The notes under the pieces: model-generated
Database searches by the model: none
Seen by the model: only the letters and a program-made list of their open reading frames with translations
Told to the model about the DNA's origin: nothing
Translations under genes and position numbers: made by a program
Shown here: positions 1 to 12,022 of the stretch, piece by piece
Position numbering within the stretch: position 1 is the stretch's first letter
Layout: every line of letters begins with the position of its first letter
Assembly (NCBI RefSeq): GCF_000002235.5
Contig: NW_022145599.1
Span: 6,176,781 to 6,240,780 of the forward strand
Direction: 5' to 3'
Length of the DNA: 64,000 nucleotides
Source of the DNA: Strongylocentrotus purpuratus
Lineage: Eukaryota; Echinodermata; Echinoidea; Camarodonta; Strongylocentrotidae

Positions 1-165
1 AGCCCCCAAAACAAGCAGGTCCCAGAGTCCGCCAACCGAGATCAAGAAGTTCATTCACAACAACAAAAACATGGTAATGTACACAAATTATTACAAGGAA
101 ATGGCAAGGTTGTGTAACTTAATAACGTTAACAAGGAAAAAAGCATGTATTAACAATTACTGATT
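1..165 (+). other. possible end of a coding exon, unproven
   Basis: Reading frame 2 is open from the window edge to a TGA at about 162. It gives about 53 residues, including SPPTEIKKFIHNN. A possible splice donor, ATG|GTAATG, lies at 73/74 inside the frame. There is no recognisable domain and no partner exon in the window. It could be chance or the tail of a gene or element to the left. Confidence 0.15.
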
Positions 166-789
166 ACAAGGTTATATAAATTTAAAACATTTAGAAAGAA
201 ACAAACTCGGGTAGCAGAGTAGACGTTGACCCCAGTTCGGGACACGATTCATGTCCGCTGCTAGTCCATTTTGATATATTTTGTATGTTATCAATCATCC
301 TGTCCTCTCTAACACTATCGCTCGACTAGATCCGGTTAAGCCCTATTACCAACTCAATCTGTAAAATCCATATAAATATTCAACTCATTTCAATTCAATG
401 TTATTTCACATCTCTTTAAAAACATATCATCAGAAGATATTCAAACAAATCAATATAAATACTAGACTTTAATTCGTCACTTTGACGAATTAGGTGATAC
501 GTAAGCTATTTTTGTATCATGAAAGTGTGCCGATGATGATCTAATGATGATATTCATAAATACGATAATGACGATATTGATGATGATGATTTTTTTGGTT
601 TTAAATGACGATGACCATGATTAAAAGTGGGATAGCGCCCCCTTCAGGTATTCGATAGAGAATTGTTATATGATTAAACTATTAATTTACTAAACAAGCT
701 CAAATTTTCGCCTGATTGCAGAGCCTACCAATCATTGAACTGATATTTTGACGCACTAAATACGCAACATAATGAACAAGTCTAGACTG
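166..789. other. non-coding AT-rich stretch
   Basis: I see no supported gene. TAGGTGATACGTA at 491-503 recurs as one arm of an inverted repeat at 2925-2957. GAT/ATG-rich simple sequence occupies about 530-600. Confidence 0.4.
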
Positions 790-1114
790 GAATGTAGTAT
801 CAATCACCTTCCATAGGCATAACACGCATATTTAGCAAAAATCTGACATATGTCGCCTTTAATCGTAATTTGCACCATAATGATGTCATCAAAATGAATA
901 AAAATTGTAATGATCTTGTGGAAAATTGTCTCAGCCACAACATATCAAATTTAGAAGAAGAGCGATCAATATTTACAGACATTCATTAGATTTCCCATAA
1001 ATATGCTGACGTCATAATGTGCGTATTCGTATTTTGATTTCCAAGGCTATTATAATAACGTCACGATGTACTTAATGGCCAAATGAGACATGAAATCATA
1101 TCTCCTACTCATAC

Positions 1115-2207
1115 AGCGTGTTTCTATTATACCCTTTTCACATCTACCAAATATTGCTTAACCCCGGGAAATAGGTGGGGCTAAGGGGGCTCTTAGCCCC
1201 ACCAATTCCTTCCTTAGCCCCACCATTATTACCCGGGGTAATTTTAGCCGGCTTTCTGTTCACATTACGTTTTGCCAAAGTGGGCTAACCCCACAAATAG
1301 TACGGGACTATCTGGCCCTGCAAAATAGCAGGGTTAGCCGGGCAATTGCGGGGTTAGCCGGGCAATTGTGGTGCTAAGCTGCGTAGTGTGAATCCGAACC
1401 GGGCTAAGGAGAAGCGGGGCTAAGCAACAGCCAATCACAGACAGCGTGGTCGTGTGGTCGTGAATTTGCATTTATCGCGCGCTATGCATGCAGTTCACGT
1501 TACGCATGCATGCAGTTCACGTTACGCATGCGCGGTAGCAAAAGCATTAATATTCATGAGCTATCGAATAGTCCGGGGCTAAGGCGAACGTAGTGTGAAT
1601 CGCGTGAAATTTCTTAACCCCGGCTAAGCACATAGTCCGGGGTTAAGAAAATAGATGTGAACAGCAAAAAAAATAGTATGGGGTTAAGGATAGTATGGGG
1701 TTAAGGATAGTCCGGGGTTAAGAAAAATAGATGTGAAAAGGGTATAAGTTATACTGTATGTATCCGGCTGAAGAAATAAGCGTATAATGCCAGGTAAGGG
1801 CACTTTCTATCTACGCGCTTTCCGATCTAGCAAAAAAAAAACGGCCGTGAAAAAGTATATCGAACTCTGGCTAATTAGGTCACCGCAAAGTATTGTGGGA
1901 CTGCTGGTTCAACCCGGGATTGTATTGTCGCGAGCGTCGGGGTAAAATATTCCGATCACGTGATCACTCCTATTTCCGGTTTCTCCCCGGTATGTGCACT
2001 CAATCGGAACGGGGTGTGTTTCTACCTACATTATCCGGTTAGCTTCCCCTGCATTATCCTTCTAAAAGAAGGATAATTTTGCCGGTGAAAGCGTAAAAGC
2101 TCTCCCCGGCATTATCCGGATAATGCCGGAGAAAGTGTGTTTCTATAAGAAAAAATTATCCCTTATCGGCCATTAACCGGATAATGGCTTTATATAGAAA
2201 CACGCCG
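1115..2207. mobile_element. inverted-repeat element inserted in Helitron-related copy
   Basis: The ends are inverted, GCGTGTTTCTAT on the left and ATAGAAACACGC on the right. Both are flanked by ATAC (1111-1114 and 2208-2211). The Helitron-related copies at 61.16 and 62.30 kb have one uninterrupted GATAGAGTATGAGTC at this place, which supports insertion with a 4-bp target duplication. GTGTTTCTA recurs internally near 2020 and 2138, and the right part contains self-complementary ATTATCCGG blocks. No open frame of note; non-autonomous, superfamily not assigned. Confidence 0.6.
1127..1747. mobile_element. nested 621-bp inverted-repeat MITE
   Basis: The 20-bp end TTATACCCTTTTCACATCTA is repeated as its exact reverse complement at 1728-1747. 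The inside is rich in GGGGTTAAG/CTTAACCCC and GGGCTAAG blocks that fold back on each other. It sits inside the element at 1115-2207 and has no coding capacity. The target duplication is ambiguous (TA or TATA). Confidence 0.65.
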
Positions 2208-2780
2208 ATACTCTATCCAAATATGATAAAAACGAATGTGGAGTCTCTAGCCATCCCATAGAGCGACAAAGGACTATTTATAGGCATGTTTTCGCCAATA
2301 TATGCTAAGTATTGCAAAAATCGCGCGTACGGACGGTTATCTTCAACAGACGCTAATTCCGTTATAAATAGTGATAAAGAGCTTAACATGGTATCAAATT
2401 GTTCGGAAAGATATGAGAAATTTTCTGTCCCAAGTTTCTGCTGAGGAATTATTTTTCGTTCGGCCGTGACGAACGAAAACGTGCAAAAATGCGTGTTTTG
2501 CGCGATTTTTTATGAAATGCTTATAATGGCCTGAAACGTACGCAAAAAAAAAAATGAGAAGATTTTGAGCAATTTGAAATTTTACGCGCGCGTTAACGCT
2601 CGCAAAAAAGCGTACGCGCATTTTTGCGCGCATTTATGAACCTGAAATTGACGGGACAAATATTGACCTTGATCGTGATAAATATGAATGAGAAATGGTT
2701 TTCTGTTATGAAGACATGGTCCTGAGTCGATTTTCACAAAATGGCGCCTAGATGACGTCATGGTGACCTTGGGTGTCTGA

Positions 2781-3419
2781 AAAGTCACGCAGTTCTAAGT
2801 TAGACTAAGATCTATCATCACGGCAAGTTTAATGATAATGGCTTTATTCAGTCTTGAGATATCCTGCGAACAAATTCATGGCAGAATAATAAAAAGAAGT
2901 AAAGACAAATCTTGACGAAATCAATAGGTGATACGTATACTTCGTACGTATCACCTAATAACAACATTTATGTACGTGGCACTATGAAAGAAGGACGAAG
3001 GGTAGTGGATGCGAGAGATCAACAAAGGCCATTGACCTGTCTATAGCCTTATTTCCTATTTTACCACACTGCAAGAGAAATACACAACAAAGCAATAATC
3101 AAACAAACAGATCATATAACATAGCATTATGACACAAAACGCAACATAACTAACTACATAAATCAAATAAAAGGCAATTAGGTCGAATACAACTACTCAT
3201 TATCAAGAAGATAAGATTAAATATTTTGTCTGAATGCGATTAAGAACAATTGCCATTTCAAATATACAATAGAAGGTACAATAGAAGGTACAATAGAATG
3301 GCACATAGGATACAAAGTATGAAAGAATCAAATTGGCTTCCCTTGCTGCACCTCCCGAAGTTTCCTGAAGAAAAAAAAGCAACGTGAAATTCCTATAACC
3401 CGTAAGTCTTTTCTTCCGA
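2781..3419. other. non-coding; short palindrome at 2925-2957
   Basis: No gene is supported. TAGGTGATACGTA (2925-2937) and its reverse complement (2945-2957) form a 13-bp stem with a 7-base loop. GAAGGTACAATA repeats are present near 3270. Confidence 0.35.
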
Positions 3420-4027
3420 TTCATTAACCATGACGAATGTCCTTGATTTACTGTACTATGGATAGAAAATGTAGATATAGAATATATGAATGTATAAAAA
3501 AGAGTATTTCTGAGACACAGAATGTCAAGACAGATGTAAGACGCACTGACAGACGACATCATAACTATTTGCATAAATGAGAATAAGTAACCATGGTAAG
3601 AAATACATGCATTTTAAGAGTTAGAATATGAATGCCAATTTAATACCACAAAAATGCATAAAATTTTCATAATTTAGGATAACTAACGATGAATATGTGA
3701 TTTAAATAAGCGGGCTCTGTAGAGAAAACAAGAACTCTGGGCCTGATACGTACCTTAACATTTTTAGTGATTTTGTCGTCGCAGTCTCAAAACTAAACAA
3801 ATATGGACCTAAGGGACCTGACTTTAAATTACACACTCGTATTATTTTTGTGGCCATTCATAAATCCAGCAGCCATTTGTCGTAACAATTCTGACTACCC
3901 GCAAGGATTCGATCGACTAAAATACAAGGTTAGATATGATATTAAAACATAACTACAGTAAAAGCTGTATAGAAAGCCCAATTTAAGAGAGACATGGAAA
4001 GTGGCATTTGCAGGCAAGTAGTGTTAA

Positions 4028-4432
4028 TGTTTTGTCTTGTCATTTCTTGTTTATCTTGTCATGTTATAAATTGTTTTGACATGTCTTGTCTTATATTATT
4101 ATGTCAGTTTCTTGTCCTTGTTCCCCGTTTTGTAATTCTGTTTTTTTTTTTTGTATATTTCGATTATTTACATACTTTAAAAAGGTTTATGAAAAGGTTA
4201 TTACATGATATCTATTTGACTGTGATTATTAAGACACTTTAAAATGATACATGACAATAATGTTCATATTATATTTATTCTTGGGAACCTACAAAAACAA
4301 GCTATGCTTTCCAGTAGGTTCCCGTTTCATTTCATAATTTTGAACTTACTTTGTCAACTATGTTGTTATTGTGCAAACAATTGATGTATGAAATGGAACA
4401 AAATCAATCAATCAATCAATAAAGTTTCTTTC
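4028..4432 (+). mobile_element. LINE/SINE 3' tail with hairpin and (AATC)n end
   Basis: This stretch interrupts duplicated sequence that is continuous at the matching place in block 2 (near 11500) and block 3. It contains a hairpin, GGGAACCTAC to GTAGGTTCCC (about 4284-4323), and ends with repeated AATC at about 4407-4423. A hairpin followed by a short tandem-repeat end is known for CR1/L2-type LINE tails and their SINEs. A related hairpin lies at 24967-25004. The 82-residue open frame at 3994-4242 inside it is not considered real. Confidence 0.45.
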
Positions 4433-6065
4433 ATGTAATCATGCGCTAAAGGAGGTTGCTCTGTAAAAGCACCCGACCAAAATATAATATCCATTAGAAA
4501 CAAAATTTGCCTACGTACAGTATTTTGCTCTGAACAATGTCCGAATGATCGTGGATTTAGCGTTTTTCTAGCTTTTCGCATAACCTCCTTCCCGAAAACC
4601 CTAAAGCTGCAATTGATGACGTCTTGTTATGCGCCTACTTGAGCTTTTAAGAAGAGATAGAACACTTCTGAAAAACGAAAACAATCTCAAAACATGATCA
4701 AATTTTAATTATATTTTAGTAACACTTCACTGAAGCACTGTCCTTTCACAATGTTCATAAGAAGCGTAGGTTTTGATACAAGTGCATTTCTCAGCACTAT
4801 TAGGAAGATTATACTAATAAAAAAGAAAGCAAAAGTAAAAGAACTGATATAAAAATAAACAAAATGAACCAAGGAATGGTATGAAGACAATGAGCTTCTA
4901 ATGAAACCGATACTTGGCCCTGAGCCAGACAGACAAGCCCACCTTTTTCACATACCACCCGACCTATTGGTAACTTTTGCATTAAACTACGGTTTTATAA
5001 CCTACAATGATAAAACGGTTGGTCACCTATTTTAATTGTTAATACATCTGTCAAGCAGTTGACGAGATTTATAATTGTCACAACCAATCAATTATATAAG
5101 TTCACAATTTACTTTTACGAACTGGCCTATTAGGAAACGAAGATTCTAAAAGACGATTTTTTTTTTGTCAACTTAACGAAAATCTGCTAAGATCCTTTGT
5201 CTTGTTAAGATTTGGGAGAAAACAAATATAATATTTCAATTAAAATGTATATAACGATTCTAATTCGTATCAGTGATACGAAATAACGAATCAGAACCTC
5301 TAAAAATATTGATGATAAAAAGTGTCATTTTGTTTTGTTTCGTGTTTCGGTAAGGTCAGATAATAAAAGCATTTGATAGAAACCAAACGCTTTAACCACA
5401 GTATTCAATATATTGACAATTCATATTATCTAAACAAATATACAACCTTCTACAGAAAATAGAATTATCATATAAATTCACATTCAAATTCAATTTTATT
5501 GACTATAATCGAAACAAATAAGATCATACTCAATTTTTAACAAATGATAACAAAAATCAAAATTACAGTGTAATACAGTGTAACAAAGATAATTGAGTGC
5601 CAATGTAAAATCAAAATTACAATGAACAGAAATATAAAAAATTAACGTACTATCACATGCCTCTTCTCAAATATAGATATAGAGATGAAAATAAATTAAA
5701 CTTCTCGTAATACTTTTTACAATTTTGTTTTCAGCGAGGAAGAAGAAAAAATAACAATATGATTGTATAAATATAAGTATGTATATATAAATTCGAATTC
5801 AATTTTGTAGCTTAAAATCGAAACGTGTAGCGTCATTCTTGATATTTTGTTAATGAAAGACAAGGAAAATCTATAGGGTATAATATATAAGTACAGTTAA
5901 CAAAACTAATTGAATACGAATGTCCAATTACATTAAACAGAAATGGCCCCTAAAATTAAGTATGACCACATGCCTCTTCAGGAATATATGCTGTTACACA
6001 TTAGCTGGAATAATTATTTCAACCACTATTACATTTACGAAATGGCCGTGTTGCCCGTTGCCCAG

Positions 6066-6712
6066 GCCTTGCTATAGTGTATTACGGATAGAAAATGTAG
6101 ATATAGAATATATGAATGGATACATGAAAATAGTATTTTTGAGACACAAATAGTCAAAACAGATGTAAGACGCGCTGACAGAGAACATCATAACCAATTG
6201 CATAAATTCGAATAAGTAACTATGACAACAAATATATGCATTTTTAGAGTTAGAATATGAATGCTAATCTAATACCACATAAATGCCTTAAATTTCAGAA
6301 TTTTAGATAACTATAACGATGAAGATATGATTTAAATAGATGGGCTCTGTGGAGAAAACTAAAACTTTGGAGGTTGCACTGTATAAGCACCAAACCAAAC
6401 TATGTATTAACCCATTGGTAATAATTTACCCGTTATGTACAGTATTTTTCTCTGAACAATGTTCGAATTATCGTGTATTTAGCCGTTTTCGAGCTTTTCG
6501 CACAACCTCCTCCCCGAAAAAACCCTGAAGCTGCAATTGATGATGTCTTGTTATGCGCCTACTTGAGCATTTAAGAAGAGGTAGAACACTTCTGAAAAAC
6601 GAAAATAATTTCAAAGCATGATCAAATTTCAATGATATTTTAGTAACACTTCACTGAAGCACTGTCCTTTCATAATGATTATAAGAAGTGTAACCTTCGA
6701 TACAAGTGTAGT
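6066..6712 (+). repeat. extra partial copy of distal upstream repeat
   Basis: This stretch repeats the sequence at about 3455-3725 followed by about 4450-4780. It is inserted between the proximal upstream block (5900-6035) and the promoter of gene 1. In blocks 2 and 3 the proximal block runs straight into the promoter, so the extra copy is specific to block 1. Confidence 0.55.
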
Positions 6713-6741
6713 TGAGAGCGTAGTTCACTATCGACAAGCTA

Positions 6742-6790
6742 GGCCAATGATTGGTAGTGTGGTTGCTAAGCCCCGCCTCCCAATACGTCA
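6742..6790 (+). promoter_or_regulatory. promoter block of gene 1: double CCAAT, GC box, CRE-like
   Basis: CCAATGATTGG (6744-6754) contains CCAAT on both strands. CCCCGCCTCC (6771-6780) is a GC box, and TACGTCA (6784-6790) is CRE-like. The order and spacing recur upstream of genes 2 and 3. The conserved ATG lies about 100 bases downstream. No TATA box stands out. Confidence 0.5.
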
Positions 6791-6891
6791 GCATAGTTTG
6801 ACACTGAGTACAGCAGGGAGTAATCCAATCTGATCAGGATATGTATCGGAACTCACATTGGTGTAATCAAGCATTTGTGTGGTTGGCAATC

Positions 6892-8638
6892 ATGAATACT
6901 GCAGACAACAGAAGAGCTTTAGAAAGTGATTTTACGACCGCAAACGGAATGACTTCCCATCTTTTGAAAGATCAATCACCAAGACTCCCTTCGGCTGAGG
7001 ATGATGTCTTGCCCCTCCCTTCTAGGTTGGCTCTTTTTTTCCTGGGTCACTGGTTTTTTAAAAGGGATAAGGATGAAGTGAAAACTCTGGCAACGCCCAA
7101 TAAAGAAAACACCTACGGCACCATGAACAAATCGGAAGCTGATGAAGAGAAATGCTTAGGAAATAGATGGTCATCGATGGATGACAAAACGTCGCCATTG
7201 ATCACAAACGATGGAAGTTTGAACTTCAGGAAATACCATAATTCAATTCGCAAGCGACTTACAGGTTAGTCAGAAAATGGTTTAGTTTAGTATGTATTTA
7301 AAAAAGGCAAAAATAGATCTTTCTACTCATGCCATGTACGTTGAGTAATTATACGACGCTAAAAATAGAAATATATTGCTTATCGAATAAAAAAAATTAA
7401 TGATATTGAAAGTAAAGCATGATAAGAGAGGGCTTATTGTTCTCATGTTGGTAAGCATAACTTTTCCAACCAATCCTGACATGGAATATTTTGTTGAGTT
7501 TCGTTGGTGTCACATCAGCATATGTGATGTAACGATCTCATTTTTGTTTTTGAACTATTCTTCTTCTTCAGGATGCTGTTGTTTAGACGTGCTCGGGATC
7601 GTATACCTCTTTCTTTCTTGTGGCATGATGATTTTCGACCTGGAGGCGTATTTGCGATCTTACTGGGGCGTCAAAGAGTACGCTCTCCATTTCGTCACGT
7701 ATACCACATTCATCGTCCAGCTCATGGTCGTACCTTTCTGGTGTCTCTACACGCGTATGAAATACATTATGACCTGCAGTTGGAGCCAACGGAGAGTTTC
7801 GACTATGTCTAGAGCTTTCATTGCACGTCGCATCAACGTCATACGTAGAGGGCGCTCCGAAGCGAAGATTCTGTCATGGTTTCCTTTCTTGTGCATCCTA
7901 GCATGGCCCACGATGACGGGATGCTTTCGAATCTTGTACGACTACTTCCTTCGAGTCTGTAAGAGCGAAAGCATCCATGGCGAGATAGGTCACTGGAATT
8001 CACTTCTTGGGTCGGTCATCTACGGATGCTTTTGTTATATCATATACCTGGAGCGCAGATCATTTGAAATCGAAGCACATCAGATATTTCGCTATGCCAT
8101 AGAGCAAGCGCCGTACCAGAATGTCGACGCAGTGCTCAGTCGGATCCGTGACTTCAGCATACAGTATAAACTACTCCGGCAGCAAATCGGGGCTTGGATG
8201 GCGTTTACCATTGTGGTTTCCACATGGGGACTGACTTCTCACATCACATGGAATTACTTGGTGTTCAGCCAGAAGGATATCCCCCCTGACGTTCTCCGAA
8301 CCATTTACTTTCTCAATGCCCTGGTCACCTCACAGAAGATCACCTTCATCGCTGTGCCGTACTTTGCCCTTGGTGGCCTCAACATGGATCATATCTGGAG
8401 GTACTTAAAGGAAGACATCACACATTGCAGAGAACACAAGTACAAGAAGTTCTGGAAGGCTGTCATTATTTACGTCAAAGATATAAATAAGATGTTTTCA
8501 GGGAATCTGACATCTTCTCTCATATCCACTGGTCTCGGCATCTATCTTGGATTGAACCTTACAAAGAGTCAAGATATAGGCTTCTGGATCGGTCCAGCTA
8601 CAGTCGGCTGTAATCTGACAAACCCCACTGGATCGTAG
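6892..8638 (+). CDS. seven-pass membrane protein, paralogue 1 (two exons)
   Basis: Exon 1 is 6892-7264 and exon 2 is 7572-8638. The donor is ACAG|GTTAGT and the acceptor TTCAG|GATGCT, with a phase-1 intron. Together they give 479 residues. The chosen start is the ATG of MNTADN, shared by all three paralogues; an in-frame ATG at 6841 would add 17 residues that paralogues 2 and 3 cannot start. Exon 1 encodes a soluble, acidic N-terminal part with the conserved stretch LPLPSRLALFFLGHWF. Exon 2 carries seven hydrophobic segments. The loops between segments 2-3, 4-5 and 6-7 are basic, and an NLT sequon lies near the C-terminus, so an inside N-terminus and outside C-terminus are inferred. That layout matches gustatory-receptor-like proteins of the 7TM ion channel superfamily, but the TYhhhhhQF-type ending is absent. 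The function is unknown. Confidence 0.8.
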
Positions 8639-8723
8639 ACCGCTTAAATTCTCACCGACATGATCAAATTAACAAGTTATCTCTAAAGAAAATGTAAATA
8701 ATATAAAATACGGAGAGAGGGAA

Positions 8724-8729
8724 AATAAA
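8724..8729 (+). terminator. polyadenylation signal of gene 1
   Basis: AATAAA lies 86 bases after the stop codon, inside a GGGAAAATAAAGGA stretch that is also conserved after gene 3. Confidence 0.5.
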
Positions 8730-8734
8730 GGACA

Positions 8735-9325
8735 GTTAAAACTTATCCATCATACAAAATTCTTGTTCATGGATTGGTCGAGAAAACCCTAACGTGATCA
8801 AACATATCTGTACTAGAAGAGCAACCTGATACTGATTTTCTACATTTGTGACGTAAGAGTACCTATTCTTACTATCTTCTTGGCAAATACACCAGTATTG
8901 TGGTTATTACTAACTTCAATTTTAACTGACCTCTCAATGCTTCGAAGGAAATGCATAGCTCTTTGTGAAAGAAGCGAGCAGTCACCACAGACAAATGCCA
9001 GAGAAAATATAAATTGAAAATGTGACAGTTAATAGCATATTCCTCATACAATATTCTTGTTCATAGATTGGTCAAGAACACTTAAAGTGATCAAACATAT
9101 CTGTACTAGAAGAGCAACCTGATACTGATTTTCTACATTTGTGACGTAAGAGTACCTATTTTTACTATCTTCTTGGCAAATACACCAGTATTGTGGTTAT
9201 TACTAACTTCAATTTTAACTGATCTCTCAATGCTTCGAAGGAAATGCATAGCTCTTTGTGAAAGAAGCGAGCAGTCACCACAGACAACTGCCAGAGAAAA
9301 TATAAATTGAAAATGTGTCAAAAGA
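8735..9325 (+). repeat. tandem duplication, two copies of about 293 bp
   Basis: The stretch starting around AAAATTCTTGTTCAT is repeated directly with a 293-bp offset; for example GCAACCTGATACTG occurs at 8821 and 9114. The copies are nearly identical. Only one copy follows genes 2 and 3. Confidence 0.8.
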
Positions 9326-9669
9326 ACTTAAACTGGTCTGTCATTCACGATACTTTTTCGTTAAATGTACAAAATGATAGGGTCTATAGAATTTAGATGT
9401 ACTTTTGCTTCATTAAATATGTATTTTGCTGCACTGTTAGAATAGCACAAAGTTTAACATTAGGTAGATATGTACAAATGGTCATTTTCAAAATTTTCCA
9501 GCAAAACCGAAAGACGATATATTCCCCAAATTTAAAAAAATACTTTGTTTGCAAAGACCAAGTAAATTATATCTTGAATCTTGTATGTCCAAAGTAAAGT
9601 ACGTTGTCCATTGTCCAATCATAAATTAGGCACTGAGATTTAGAAATGATATCAACTGTTAAATATGAG
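9326..9669. other. non-coding junction between blocks 1 and 2
   Basis: AT-rich sequence lies between the end of block 1 and the region matching block 3. The 66-residue open frame at 9397-9597 has no recognisable features and is probably chance. Confidence 0.35.
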
Positions 9670-11295
9670 TACATCTGCAAAAGTATTTCGGGTACAAATC
9701 AATGGGCCTCTTCTCTTTGTGCATGCCTCTAGAGATCACGTTGATTATTTGCTCTGATTGAAATATCTCTACAAACATTATCAAGTGCCTCGTCACAAAT
9801 GATATAATTCACCTGTTATGAATAATTGTATTTCAAGAGTCAGAATGCGAATTTCGTGTACAAATGGTTGCTAGGTAGGACAGACCATTATGACTCGTTC
9901 TATCTAACAACACGTATTGTGTCCACTTTTTGATGAGAGTATGTGCCAGTCCTATTTATTCTGAACCTCATTAACTATAGCTGTTCTGTTGTATTCTCAG
10001 TCACCCAAACAAGGCTGCTTCTTGTAAATTCCATGCATTCAATTACCTGTATATTAAAATGTACTCTGCCTGACGTAGCTAAGTAATGGTTGTTTAAAGG
10101 AAACAAAGAACGATTGTAGGTATTCTTGAAACATTCCTGCATCGATGGATTTCAACAAATGAATGTTTGCATCGTTTTGGTATAAAAAGTACACCAATGT
10201 GTAATTTCTTTCAAACAGATAATGGGAAACGTTAATAGTTTGTTCTACACGGGTCTAGTTGTAAAAACATTCTGGAAAGGTATCAGTAATTGGCTCCGTG
10301 AAATAGAAATGTTTAGTTTTCCATTCTCACTGACAGACATATGTTTGGAGTCGAGACTAGTAACAAAATTAATAACACTTTTGTTATGTATATGGTTAAC
10401 AATTTATTTTTCGTAATGAATGCAAAGAAAATAACGTAAGGTTAATACAGTTCAAGTAAGAAATTATATATTTTGAAAAAGTGGAAAGGGTTATTGCCAC
10501 AAGACAAGGAAAATGCTGAAAATACGTTGAAATGGCAAAACATTACAAATATGTAATATAGTTATCAATGTTACCTTCGCTGTTTTATGTAAAATAAATT
10601 TCAGAATGTACCATTACTATGGTTTTGTTATATTGATGTAGATGTTCTTCACAAATTATTTTTTATATAATCTGAATTGGTGCAATAAACTAACCATTAT
10701 TTATAAACAAAACATGACGGATGCCCTTGATTTAGTGTATTATGGATAGAAAATGTAAATATAGTGAAGTGAATTATGAATGGATGCATAAAAACAGTGT
10801 TTTTGAGAGATAGAATGTCAAGATCGATGTAGGGCGCAGTGACAGTTAAATTCATTTGCATAAATTAGAATAAGTAACCATAAAGATAATTTTATGTAAT
10901 GAAGAACAAATAGTTAAACATGTATATGCATTTAAGAGTTAGCATTTGAATACCAATTTAATACTACCAAAATGCATGAATTTTTCGTAAATTAGTATAA
11001 TTACCCGTGAAGACGTGATTTAAATAAGTGGGTCTGTGGAGAAAAATGAAGCTCTGTGCATAAGGACCTTTAGAAAGTTTGGTGATTTTGTCGTCCTTGT
11101 CTCAAAACTGGACAAATATGGTCCTTAGGGACCTGACTATAATTAACACACTCGTATTATTTTGTGGCCATTTATCATGCCAGCAGCCATTTGTCTTCAG
11201 ATTCTGTCTACCTGCAAGGATTCGATCAACTCAAATACAAGGTCAGATACGATATTAAAACATAACTACAGTGAAAGCTGTACATAAAGCCAACA

Positions 11296-11416
11296 TTTAT
11301 TTCTATTTCTTGATATCAAGAAATGAATTCTTAATATCGAGAACTGATTTTATATTGTAAAGCAATGGTAATTCTTGATATCGAGAATTAGATTTCTTTA
11401 TATCAAGAAATAGGAA
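11296..11416. repeat. inverted-repeat element made of short palindromes
   Basis: The palindrome TTCTTGATATCAAGAA and close variants occur at both ends and inside, so the whole about 120-bp stretch folds back. The inverted copy in block 3 is at about 33463-33592. Block 1 lacks it at the matching place near 3985, so it entered before blocks 2 and 3 separated. Confidence 0.6.
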
Positions 11417-12022
11417 AATGTTAAAACGGCTTACCACGATACGCAGCAATACGCAAAGGTGTGACTGAGGCAGAGACATGGAAAGTGGCCTTTGCAGGCC
11501 AGTGGTATTGATGTAAAGAATCATTTAGTACATGTTACAGCTTGATTTTTTTCCAAGGAAAACAGTAAAATAATACACAGACGGTTTTTCTAATATACAG
11601 GTGGTCGCTAAAGGAGGTTGAACTATATATAAGTAACCAGCCAAAAAATGTGTCTGTGTACAATATTTTTCCCTCAACATTGTCAGAAGGATCGTGGAGT
11701 TAGCAGTTTTAAGCATTTTGCATAATCTCCCTGATAACCCTAAATATGCAATTGATGTCTTCTTTATTATGCACATAATGGCGCTTTTAAAAATAGAACA
11801 TTTTTTAAACGAAACAAAATCTGAAAGCATGATTAATTTTCAATTTTTTTAAAGCAACATTTCACTGAAGTACGGTCCTTTCATAATGATCATAAAAGAT
11901 GTGTAAGTTTTGATACAAGTGCATTACTCAGTAATAATAGGAAAAGTAAACCAATACAAAAGAACAGTAGTGAAAGAACTGACATAAAAACAAAATTAAT
12001 TAGATAATTATATGAAGACAAT

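Larger units (their letters stand above)
790..2780 (-). mobile_element. Helitron-related repeat copy, minus strand, interrupted
   Basis: The reverse complement of this region matches the internal sequence of the tandem Helitron-like element at 60391-62758. Shared landmarks are the TGACGTCA site followed by a GGCGCC-containing block, the GCGC-rich stretch, and the block around TATGAGTCGG followed by the ATGACGTCAGC block. The terminal hairpin and CTAG end are not present here. A 1.1-kb nested element at 1115-2207 splits the copy, and the uninterrupted sequence is preserved in the two copies near 61.16 and 62.30 kb. No transposase is encoded. Confidence 0.6.
3420..9320 (+). repeat. segmental duplication block 1 (direct)
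   Basis: The flanks and gene match block 2 (9.7-22.8 kb) in the same orientation. Shared landmarks include the ATAGAAAATGTAGATATAG stretch, the ATCAAATTT/TTCACTGAAG stretch, the ATTACATTAAACAGAAATGG stretch just upstream of the gene, and the whole two-exon gene. Unlike block 2, it carries a second partial copy of its distal upstream sequence at about 6066-6712 and lacks the LINE remnant found downstream of the other two genes. Confidence 0.7.

Noticed and set aside
6841-6891. Upstream ATG of gene 1 as the start
   Set aside because: It would add 17 residues not startable in paralogues 2 and 3, which lack this ATG. The shared MNTADN start is preferred.
7573-7812. 79-residue plus-strand and 68-residue minus-strand frames inside exon 2, also present in the paralogues
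   Set aside because: They are shadows of the conserved coding exon. Their conservation follows from that of the main frame.
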